Assembly (NCBI GenBank): GCA_964458655.1
Contig: CAYWJT010000051.1
Location: 1-21,350 of the forward strand
Source: CAYWJT01 sp964458655
Lineage (GTDB): Bacteria; Acidobacteriota; Aminicenantia; Aminicenantales; Saccharicenantaceae
Reading direction: 5' to 3'
DNA length: 21,350 bases
Shown: in pieces, positions 16,255-21,350 of the stretch
How positions within the stretch are numbered: position 1 is the stretch's first letter
Layout: the number at the start of each line of letters is the position of its first letter
Notes under the pieces: model-generated
Database searches by the model: none
Seen by the model: only the letters and a program-made list of their open reading frames with translations
Told to the model about the DNA's origin: nothing
Position numbers and translations under genes: made by a program

Positions 16255-18330
16255 TCAGGCTATCTTGGTGTACGGGGTCCGGTCCTGGAACTCCTGCTGC
16301 TTGCCGTCGTTCCAGGTGCGCACCGGCCTCATGTAGCCCACGATCCGGCTGTAGACCTCTGTTTCCTCGCCGCAGGACGGGCACTCGAAATGCTTGCCGG
16401 TTATATAGCCGTGGTTCATGCAGACACTGAAGGTCGGCGTGATCGAGAAATAAGGCATCCGGGTCTCCGAGATGCGGCGGACCAGCTTCTTGCACGTCTC
16501 GGCGTCGATGGCCTCGGGCAGGAAGGCGTGGAAGATGGTGCCGCCGGTGTAGAGCGACTGGATGTCTTCCTGGTGCTTGAGGGCCTCGAAGATGTCGCGG
16601 GTGGCGTCCACGTTGAGCTGGGTGGAGTTGGTCAGGTAGGGGAACTTCTCGCTGCCCGAAGTGTAGATGCGCGGGTACTTCTGCCGGTCCAGCCTTGCCA
16701 GACGGTAGGAGGTGGACTCGGCCGGCGTGGCTTCGAGGTTATAGAGGTTGCCTGTTTCCTCCTGGAAATCCTTTATTACCTCGCGCATGAAATTGAGCGA
16801 CTCGACCGCGAAATCATGCCCTTCCGGCGTGCCTATGCCCTTCTTGAGCAGGTTCATGCAGGCCTCGTGCATGCCGCACAGGCCGATGGTCGAGAAATGG
16901 TTGTCGAAATGGCCGAGGTAGACCTTGGTGTAGGGCATCATGCCCCGCTCCAACATGTTGTTGACGATCTCGCGTTTGGTCTCCAGGGATTCCTTGGCCA
17001 GGACCATCAGTTCCCTGAGCCTGGCGAAGAAGTCCTCCCTGGAGGCGGCTTCGAACCCCAGCCGGTTGAGGTTGATGGTCACGACCCCGATCGAGCCGGT
17101 CGAGTCGCCGGGCCCCCAGATGTTGCCCGGCCGGCGCATGAGCTCCCTCTGGTCGAGGTTCAGCCGGCAGCACATGGCCCGGATATCGCCGGGGTTGAGG
17201 TTGGTGCCGACGTAGTTCTGGAAGTAGGGGATGCCGTACTTGGCCGTGGCCTCGAAGAGCAGCTTGGCGTTGGGCGAATCCCAGTCGAAGTCGCGGCTGA
17301 TGTTGTAGGTGGGTATGGGGAAGGTGAAGACGCGGCCCCGCATGTCGCCGTCGACCATGATCTCGAGGAAGGCCCGGTTGATCCAGTCCATCTCCTTCTG
17401 GTAATCGCCGTAGCACTCGTCGAGCTCCTCGCCGCCGACCACGACTTTCTTGTTCTTCAGGTCCGCCGGGACGTCCCAGTCGAAGGTCAGGTTGGAGAAG
17501 GGCGTCTGCCAGCCCCAGCGGCAGGGCACGTTGAGCCCGAAGACGAGCTTTTGGATGTCCTGCTTGACCTCCTCGTAGCTCAGACGGTCCCGGCGGATGA
17601 ACGGCGCGAGGAAGGTATCGACGCTCGAGAAGGCCTGGGCGCCGGCGAACTCCGCCTGCATGGTGCCGATGTAGTTGACCATGTGCAGCGTAAGGGTGTC
17701 CAGGTGCCGGGCCGGCGAGGAATGGGTCTGGTTGGGCACGTGGCCGAAGCCTCGCCGGATGAGGTTCTCGAGCGACCAGCCGGCGCAGTAGCCGACGATG
17801 GGATAGCTCAGGTCGTGGATGTGGAACTCGCCCGTCTCATGGGCCTTCTTGACGCGCTCGGAATAGATGTTGTTGAGGGCGAAGTTGGACAGGACTTCGC
17901 CGGACACGCGGGCGTTGAGCCCGGAAAAGCTCATCACGCCCTCGTTCGAGTTCTCCCGGATCTTCCAGTCGGCGTTGCTGAGGTAATCCTTTATCAACCG
18001 CTCCAGGTTGATCCCCGTCTTGCGGGCTTCGCGTATGCCCTTGTGCTTCTCTCGATAGAGTATGTAGGCCTTGGCGACCTCATGGTAGCCCTGCTTCATG
18101 AGCACGATCTCGACCAAGTCCTGGATCTGCTCGACCGAAGGCACGGTGTAGCCGCCGAACTTCTCGTCGAGCATGAAAGTGACGATATCGGACACGGTCT
18201 TGGCCGCCGCCCTGTCGCCCACGCCCTGCGACTGCATCGCCTTGAAGACGGCGTTGGTGATCTTGTCCTGATGAAAGTCGACTACTTCTCCGTCACGTTT
18301 CTTGATCCTGGCTACCGCCGCGCTGGCCAT
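16255..18330 (-). CDS. nrdD: anaerobic (class III) ribonucleoside-triphosphate reductase
   Basis: A 691-aa glycyl-radical enzyme that reduces ribonucleoside triphosphates to deoxy forms in the absence of oxygen. The ATG at 18330 has AAGGAGG 8 nt upstream; the frame stays open further upstream to 18441, but that stretch encodes the ribosome site and is not family-like. An ATP-cone allosteric domain spans about residues 9-97 (IKKRDGEVVDFHQDKIT). Candidate radical-pathway cysteines are C182 (YPIVGYCAGWSL) and C387/C388 (DIRAMCCRLNLD). The C-terminal zinc site is C637-x2-H640 and C650-PS-C653, with His in one ligand place. The glycyl radical is G665 in SRIVGYMRPV, 26 residues from the end. It is the first gene of nrdD-redoxin-nrdG-dut, with two NrdR boxes in its promoter region. 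Confidence 0.97.
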   Translation of the reverse strand: MASAAVARIKKRDGEVVDFHQDKITNAVFKAMQSQGVGDRAAAKTVSDIVTFMLDEKFGGYTVPSVEQIQDLVEIVLMKQGYHEVAKAYILYREKHKGIREARKTGINLERLIKDYLSNADWKIRENSNEGVMSFSGLNARVSGEVLSNFALNNIYSERVKKAHETGEFHIHDLSYPIVGYCAGWSLENLIRRGFGHVPNQTHSSPARHLDTLTLHMVNYIGTMQAEFAGAQAFSSVDTFLAPFIRRDRLSYEEVKQDIQKLVFGLNVPCRWGWQTPFSNLTFDWDVPADLKNKKVVVGGEELDECYGDYQKEMDWINRAFLEIMVDGDMRGRVFTFPIPTYNISRDFDWDSPNAKLLFEATAKYGIPYFQNYVGTNLNPGDIRAMCCRLNLDQRELMRRPGNIWGPGDSTGSIGVVTINLNRLGFEAASREDFFARLRELMVLAKESLETKREIVNNMLERGMMPYTKVYLGHFDNHFSTIGLCGMHEACMNLLKKGIGTPEGHDFAVESLNFMREVIKDFQEETGNLYNLEATPAESTSYRLARLDRQKYPRIYTSGSEKFPYLTNSTQLNVDATRDIFEALKHQEDIQSLYTGGTIFHAFLPEAIDAETCKKLVRRISETRMPYFSITPTFSVCMNHGYITGKHFECPSCGEETEVYSRIVGYMRPVRTWNDGKQQEFQDRTPYTKIA

Positions 18331-18451
18331 GTTCACTCCCTCCTTTTTGCGCTGTTCTCTATTCAAGCGGCCGGCCTGGCCGTCTTGTTCGGTATCGTGC
18401 GTCCGGAGCTCCGCCGGGCCGTTTCCAAGCGAAAAAGCCATGTCCTTCCAT

Positions 18452-18467
18452 CACCCATATGTTGTAT
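18452..18467 (-). promoter_or_regulatory. NrdR box 1 (promoter-distal)
   Basis: CACCCATATGTTGTAT resembles the NrdR consensus acaCwATATaTwGtgt, with the key C and G ten bases apart and core ATAT. It is the weaker of the two boxes. Its centre is 32 bp from box 2, the spacing usual for tandem NrdR boxes. Confidence 0.75.
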
Positions 18468-18483
18468 ATTCCCGATGCCTTAA

Positions 18484-18499
18484 ATACTAAATATTGTAT
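18484..18499 (-). promoter_or_regulatory. NrdR box 2 (promoter-proximal)
   Basis: ATACTAAATATTGTAT is a near-perfect palindrome with nine of ten core positions matching the NrdR consensus. It starts 12 bp downstream of the nrdD -10 hexamer, where a bound repressor would block transcription. NrdR is the ATP/dATP-sensing repressor of ribonucleotide reductase genes; its gene is not in this window. Confidence 0.82.
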
Positions 18500-18510
18500 C
18501 GACGCCCAGG

Positions 18511-18538
18511 ATTTTATACAAAAATTAATTCTTGTCAA
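18511..18538 (-). promoter_or_regulatory. sigma70 promoter of the nrdD operon
   Basis: On the minus strand, TTGACA (18538-18533), a 16-bp spacer and TAAAAT (18516-18511), inside a sharply AT-rich island. The start point would be near 18504, giving a leader of about 170 nt that begins with the two NrdR boxes. Confidence 0.65.
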
Positions 18539-18560
18539 GGGTTTTATTAAGATTTATTTT
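18532..18560 (+). promoter_or_regulatory. sigma70 promoter of the YjbQ-family gene, sharing its -35 with nrdD
   Basis: TTGTCA (18532-18537), a 17-bp spacer and TATTTT (18555-18560), 40 bp before the ATG at 18600. The seven bases TTGTCAA (18532-18538) read as TTGACAA on the other strand, so the two divergent promoters use the same -35 DNA. Confidence 0.5.
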
Positions 18561-18599
18561 AAAGAGGAACAGCGTCTCATTTAACCTGTTGAGGAAGCT

Positions 18600-18992
18600 A
18601 TGGATACGATCGAGATCAGGAGCGGAAGACGGGAAGAGATTATCGACATCACGGCCGATGTCGAGCGCTTGGTGGCCGGCTCGGGCGTGCAGGACGGGTT
18701 GTGCGTCGTGTTCGTTCCTCACACCACGGCCGCCGTTACCATCAACGAGAACGCCGACCCGGACGTGCGCGCCGACATCCTGAAGGCTTTGCGCGAAGCC
18801 GTGCCGGATGCGCTCGACTACGCCCACGGCGAAGGCAATTCGCCGGCCCACGTGAAGGCCACGATGGTGGGGGCTTCCGTCACCGTGCCGGTCGCTCTCG
18901 GCCGGCTCAAGCTGGGCACCTGGCAGGGTGTCCAGTTCTGCGAGTTCGACGGGCCGAGGCGGAGACAGGTCTGGGTCCTGGTCCTGGACTGA
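18600..18992 (+). CDS. YjbQ-family protein (UPF0047)
   Basis: A 130-aa protein of the YjbQ/UPF0047 family, a compact beta-barrel fold; some members have thiamine-phosphate synthase side activity, but the physiological role is not settled. Conserved blocks seen are PHTTAAVTINENADPDV (from residue 40), HGEGNSPAHVKATMVG, and LGTWQGVQFCEFDG, which carry the family's conserved His, Asn, Glu and Gln. The length is typical. The ATG is preceded by GAGGAA at 5-6 nt. It is divergent from nrdD and convergent with the HAD gene. Confidence 0.93.
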   Translation: MDTIEIRSGRREEIIDITADVERLVAGSGVQDGLCVVFVPHTTAAVTINENADPDVRADILKALREAVPDALDYAHGEGNSPAHVKATMVGASVTVPVALGRLKLGTWQGVQFCEFDGPRRRQVWVLVLD

Positions 18993-19002
18993 CAGCGGCC
19001 GC

Positions 19003-19023
19003 AAGCGAACGGATTCGTCGCTT
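19003..19023 (+). terminator. hairpin between convergent YjbQ and HAD genes
   Basis: AAGCGA-a-CG-GATT-CG-TCGCTT forms an 8-bp stem with one bulged A, between two convergent genes 35 bp apart. The closing T-rich side (CTTTCGTTC) is weak, so a bidirectional terminator is plausible but not certain. Confidence 0.4.
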
Positions 19024-19027
19024 TCGT

Positions 19028-19411
19028 TCAAGACCTGAGGCCCAGCTCTTCGAGCTCGGCCTCAAGGTCCGACTGCGGCCGATAATGCACCCCGGCCATG
19101 CCGACCGCTTCGGCTCCACGGACGTTCTCCTCGATATCATCGATGAACACGCACTCCGAGTACATGCCGAAGAATTCTTCATAGTTCATATCCGCCCCGA
19201 CCAGGGTGATCACATGCTCATAAAAGCCCGTCGGGGTCAGGACTCCGCCGTCGAACCGGCGGATGAGCCTGAGGTCGCCGTGGACCGCGGCCTTGACCTC
19301 TTCGAACGGCCTCCCGGCCCGCTCGGCCAGCCGACGCAGGAAGACGTCGTTGTCGAACCAGAGCAGGACACGGCCGAGGTCGGAGATGACAGCGCGTATC
19401 ATGGTAGGCAT
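19028..19411 (-). CDS. HAD-superfamily hydrolase, internally deleted (probably inactive)
   Basis: A 127-aa frame whose two ends belong to a YihX-like HAD phosphatase. The N terminus has the nucleophile motif SDLGRVLLWFD (D11) and a cap region to about residue 84. The C terminus has the motif IV block ECVFIDDIEENVRGAEAVGM. Full-length relatives are about 200 aa and carry, between MYS and ECVFIDD, the motif II Ser/Thr and motif III Lys-Pro blocks; here they join directly at residues 85/86 (about base 19156). The frame is kept. No ribosome site precedes the ATG at 19411 or the alternative ATG at 19402. Either a real deletion or an assembly collapse would explain it. If the sequence is right, phosphatase activity is unlikely. 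Confidence 0.75.
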   Translation of the reverse strand: MPTMIRAVISDLGRVLLWFDNDVFLRRLAERAGRPFEEVKAAVHGDLRLIRRFDGGVLTPTGFYEHVITLVGADMNYEEFFGMYSECVFIDDIEENVRGAEAVGMAGVHYRPQSDLEAELEELGLRS

Positions 19412-19515
19412 TAATAGCAGAAACGGGCCGCCGGAGCGAACTTCCGCGGCGGTCTTCTGCGCCCGAGCCCGAACCTCTCCCCTCCGTCACGAAAAGCGCG
19501 GAGCCATCCTTTCGC

Positions 19516-19545
19516 TTGACATCCGCCAAGCTCGTCCGATAGACT
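19516..19545 (+). promoter_or_regulatory. sigma70 promoter for the 48-aa protein
   Basis: TTGACA (19516-19521), an 18-bp spacer and TAGACT (19540-19545). It would give a leader of about 180 nt before the ATG at 19733. Confidence 0.55.
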
Positions 19546-19564
19546 TGAAGTGCTGAAGCTGAGG

Positions 19565-19684
19565 GGGATGATGCGTCTATCCCGTTAATTAGCTGTCCCA
19601 GTGCTCAAGCGGAAACAATGCCTGGGTCATCCCGCTTTTCGGCGGCGGTATCTTCATGACCACATTGGGCGCCGCCAAAAAGGC
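19565..19684 (+). other. structured leader RNA upstream of the 48-aa protein
   Basis: Within the 321-bp gap 19412-19732 two strong hairpins follow the promoter. The first is GGGAT-GA-TGCG-TC-t-ATCCC (19565-19583). The second is a 13-bp stem formed by 19634-19647 and 19670-19684 (GC, TTTT and GGCGGCG arms, with one C/A mismatch and one bulged G) around a 22-nt loop. The segment could be a cis-regulatory leader or small RNA; it does not match any riboswitch I know. A short hydrophobic reading frame also passes through it. The rest of the gap (19412-19510) shows nothing I can support. Confidence 0.4.
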
Positions 19685-19732
19685 TTTCGGAAAGCAGGAT
19701 CATTCAATAAAAAAAGAGGAGGGCACACGCCC

Positions 19733-19879
19733 ATGAAACGGACCACCCATCGCAGCTCCAAGGGCACCAAGCTCTACGCCGTACGGGACGCCAAGGGGCG
19801 CTTCGTCGACATCCAGACCTACAAGCGCGCCCACGCCGCGGACATGAGGCGCAAGAGCAAGGCCGAGAAAGCCAAGTAA
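19733..19879 (+). CDS. small very basic protein, 48 aa
   Basis: MKRTTHRSSKGTKLYAVRDA begins a 48-residue protein rich in Lys and Arg, ending in KRAHAADMRRKSKAEKAK. I recall similar short sequences (THRSS, KLYAVRD, GRF, DIQ, YKRAHAAD) as conserved hypothetical proteins in several phyla, with no known function. The charge suggests nucleic-acid binding, which is inference. The ATG at 19733 is chosen because AGAGGAGGG lies about 9 nt upstream; an in-frame ATG at 19601 has no such site and would add unrelated residues across the leader hairpins. Confidence 0.75.
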   Translation: MKRTTHRSSKGTKLYAVRDAKGRFVDIQTYKRAHAADMRRKSKAEKAK

Positions 19880-19892
19880 CCGCGGCGCCCTG

Positions 19893-19919
19893 GTCCAGCC
19901 GGCTCCGTCCGGCTCGGAC
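19893..19919 (+). terminator. hairpin after the 48-aa gene
   Basis: GTCC-AGCCGG-CTCCGT-CCGGCT-c-GGAC forms a 10-bp stem with one bulged C, 14 bp after the stop codon, followed by GTTAAACTCTC in place of a clean U-tract. It is a probable terminator, or a 3'-end stabilising stem. Confidence 0.5.
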
Positions 19920-19951
19920 GTTAAACTCTCAGGGGACGGCGCCTATCCCTT

Positions 19952-20000
19952 GGGCCGGTCTTTCTGCCCCCATTGGTGAAGGGATCCGTCCGTCCGGCCC
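19952..20000 (-). repeat. inverted repeat beyond the TolB/TPR gene 3' end
   Basis: GGGCCGG (19952-19958) and CCGGCCC (19994-20000) can pair across 35 nt, and AAGGG (19979-19983) with CCCTT (19999-20003) offers a competing stem. It lies just past the minus-strand stop at 20013 and could help end that transcript. There is no U-tract. Confidence 0.25.
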
Positions 20001-20012
20001 CTTGAACGTGCA

Positions 20013-21350
20013 TCATTCGGGCCCGGGAAGAGGCAGGTTCATTTTCTCGCAAATGGCGATGAACCTGGGGGTGCCGAACAAGGCATCATAATATCGCGCC
20101 GGCGTGGTGATGTAGGTCATGAGCGGATCGTGCATCTCGAATCCCTTCTCCACCCAATCCATGGCTTTATCGGGTTCGTCCGCCACGAGATACCTGAAAG
20201 CCATATCATGAAAACCGACGGGCTGGCTTTCAGCGTATTTCTCCAGACGCTCCAAGATCTTTTTATAAGCCGCGACGATCCCCGATTCCCTGTAGACCCT
20301 CTCGATGTCCCGGTAAGCCTCTTCTTCGAGAGGGAAGGGAAGGACATGCCGGACCGCCCGGATGACTTTGTCGTACTGCTTGAGCCTGTAGGCGGCGATT
20401 TCGATCATCTGATTGAGGTTGAAATTGTCCGGATCGGCGGCCAGGGCTTCTTCCAAGAGGGGCAAGCTAGCCTCATATTCCCCGGCCTGAATCAGCGTCC
20501 CGATATGGATGAGCTTGGTCATAGGGTTCAGCGGGTCGAGGCTCAGCGCCAGCCCATTCTGGGCTAAAGCCTCCTCTTTCCTGTGCTGGATCAGCAAGAT
20601 CTGCGCGTAGAGCCCCCTGGAAAGGGCATCGTTGGGGTTGATGGCCAGGGTCCTCAAGAACTCCCTTTCGCTCTTCTCCCAGTCCCATTCCACCAATTGG
20701 GCGATCATGGCGCTGAGATAATGAGCCTCGGCGAGGTCCGGGTCCAGGGCCAGCGCCTTGTTCAGGTTCTCGATGATCAGGGGCCCGGCGACGGAGGGCT
20801 GTTCGTACGCGTTTTGCTGCATCCACAGCCAGGCTTCCGCCAGACCCGCGTAGAGTGGCGCCCAGCCGGGGTTCTTCGCGATGGCGCCGGTCAGGGATTC
20901 CAGGGCTTTGGTCATCACTTCCCTTCGACCGTCATAGACGTAAGAGCGGGCCTTCAGATATTCGTCATAGACGGCGAGGTCCGCGACCGGTATCCTCTCG
21001 ATGCGCTTCTTCTCTTCAGGCGAAATGACCGCTTTGAGCTCTTCGGCGATGGATTTGGCGATCTTGATCTGGATGTTGAAGATGTCCTCGATATCGGTGA
21101 CCTTTTGCTGGAACGACTCCCCCCAGAGATGGGTCTCCTTGGCGGCCATGATCAGCTGGGCCCGCAGGCGGAAGGCGCTGCCGTATTTCTGCGCGCTGCC
21201 CTCCACGATATAGTTCACGCCCAGCTCCTCGGCGATCTCGCGGACGGATTTCTTACTGTCCCGGTATCGTTCGACCGATGTCCGGGAAATGACCCGGAGC
21301 GCCTTGATCTTCTGGAGGTTGCCCAGGATCTCCTCCATCACCCCGTTGAC
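20013..21350 (-). CDS. TolB-like/TPR protein, 5' end cut by window
   Basis: The C-terminal 445 residues of a larger protein. The frame stays open to the right edge (VNGVMEEILGNL...), so the GTG at 21341 and the ATG at 21338 are internal. The first part, LRVISRTSVERYRDSKKSVR through LRAQLI and LWGESFQQKVTDIEDIFNIQ, is the TolB-like (FlgO-like) domain that in many bacteria follows a protein kinase, adenylate cyclase or winged-helix domain. The rest is a long TPR array from about residue 130 onward (for example EHLNKALALDP-type helices as in ENLNKALALDPDLAEAHYL). It probably acts in signalling or regulation; the input domain is outside the window. The base composition is visibly less G+C-rich than its neighbours. 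Confidence 0.85.
   Translation of the reverse strand, partial: VNGVMEEILGNLQKIKALRVISRTSVERYRDSKKSVREIAEELGVNYIVEGSAQKYGSAFRLRAQLIMAAKETHLWGESFQQKVTDIEDIFNIQIKIAKSIAEELKAVISPEEKKRIERIPVADLAVYDEYLKARSYVYDGRREVMTKALESLTGAIAKNPGWAPLYAGLAEAWLWMQQNAYEQPSVAGPLIIENLNKALALDPDLAEAHYLSAMIAQLVEWDWEKSEREFLRTLAINPNDALSRGLYAQILLIQHRKEEALAQNGLALSLDPLNPMTKLIHIGTLIQAGEYEASLPLLEEALAADPDNFNLNQMIEIAAYRLKQYDKVIRAVRHVLPFPLEEEAYRDIERVYRESGIVAAYKKILERLEKYAESQPVGFHDMAFRYLVADEPDKAMDWVEKGFEMHDPLMTYITTPARYYDALFGTPRFIAICEKMNLPLPGPE

Noticed and set aside
18331..18441. N-terminal extension of NrdD to an ATG at 18441
   Set aside because: The added residues include the translated ribosome site (KKEGVN) and are unlike NrdD; the start at 18330 has AAGGAGG.
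16144..18483. 779-codon plus-strand frame opposite nrdD
   Set aside because: It mirrors the real gene in G+C-rich DNA; the product is rich in Val, Asp, Gly and Leu without any family motif, while the minus strand encodes full-length NrdD.
19565..19702. 6S RNA or known riboswitch in the leader
   Set aside because: Hairpins are present, but I could not find the long, bubble-interrupted stem of 6S RNA or the conserved core of any riboswitch I know.
19601..19732. N-terminal extension of the 48-aa protein to an ATG at 19601
   Set aside because: No ribosome site there, and the added part translates the leader stems and the AGGAGG region.
1..21350. CRISPR array, defence island, prophage, insertion sequence or tRNA
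   Set aside because: No regularly spaced repeats, transposase, integrase or cloverleaf was seen; all sizeable genes have housekeeping, envelope or signalling roles, or no recognised role.

Overview
The window reads as a G+C-rich chromosomal segment of a Gram-negative, anaerobic, glycan-degrading bacterium. The outer-membrane-type lipoproteins, the alpha-2-macroglobulin/PBP1C pair and the signal peptides indicate a diderm cell. The class III (oxygen-sensitive) ribonucleotide reductase indicates anaerobic growth. The GH92 mannosidase and the TolB-like/TPR protein fit an Acidobacteriota- or Aminicenantes-like lineage, but that placement is inference from gene content. The segment looks like ordinary chromosome: I saw no transposase, integrase, tRNA, rRNA or CRISPR array. 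A run of 10 Ns at 8665-8674 shows the contig was scaffolded.

Layout. Left edge, minus strand: a secreted GH92 alpha-mannosidase whose 3' end is cut off by the window. It is divergent from a small TPR lipoprotein (2328-3074). Next comes a fused gene (3229-5175) joining a Maf nucleotide pyrophosphatase to an RlmD/TrmA-type m5U RNA methyltransferase. It is followed by an uncharacterised 446-aa protein with a duplicated N-terminal domain, a TTG start and a long leader. A large thioester-containing alpha-2-macroglobulin lipoprotein (6883-12418, interrupted by the N run) overlaps pbpC by ATGA, giving the known A2M/PBP1C periplasmic defence and repair pair.

On the minus strand from 18330 down to 14763 lies a compact operon for deoxynucleotide supply: nrdD, a glutaredoxin-like redoxin, nrdG and dut. 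Its promoter region carries two well-formed NrdR boxes with 32 bp between centres, so a copy of the NrdR repressor (not in this window) probably controls it. The nrdD promoter shares its -35 hexamer, on opposite strands, with a promoter for a YjbQ-family gene reading the other way.

Right end: a HAD-superfamily gene that has lost its middle third in frame; a structured leader followed by a 48-aa very basic conserved-type protein; and the C-terminal part of a TolB-like/TPR protein that runs off the right edge.

The most novel points are the Maf-RlmD fusion (an m5U-making enzyme joined to a family reported to hydrolyse m5UTP), the NrdR-box operon with its own redoxin and dUTPase, the tandem-domain unknown protein, the internally deleted HAD gene, and the structured, possibly coding leader before the 48-aa protein.
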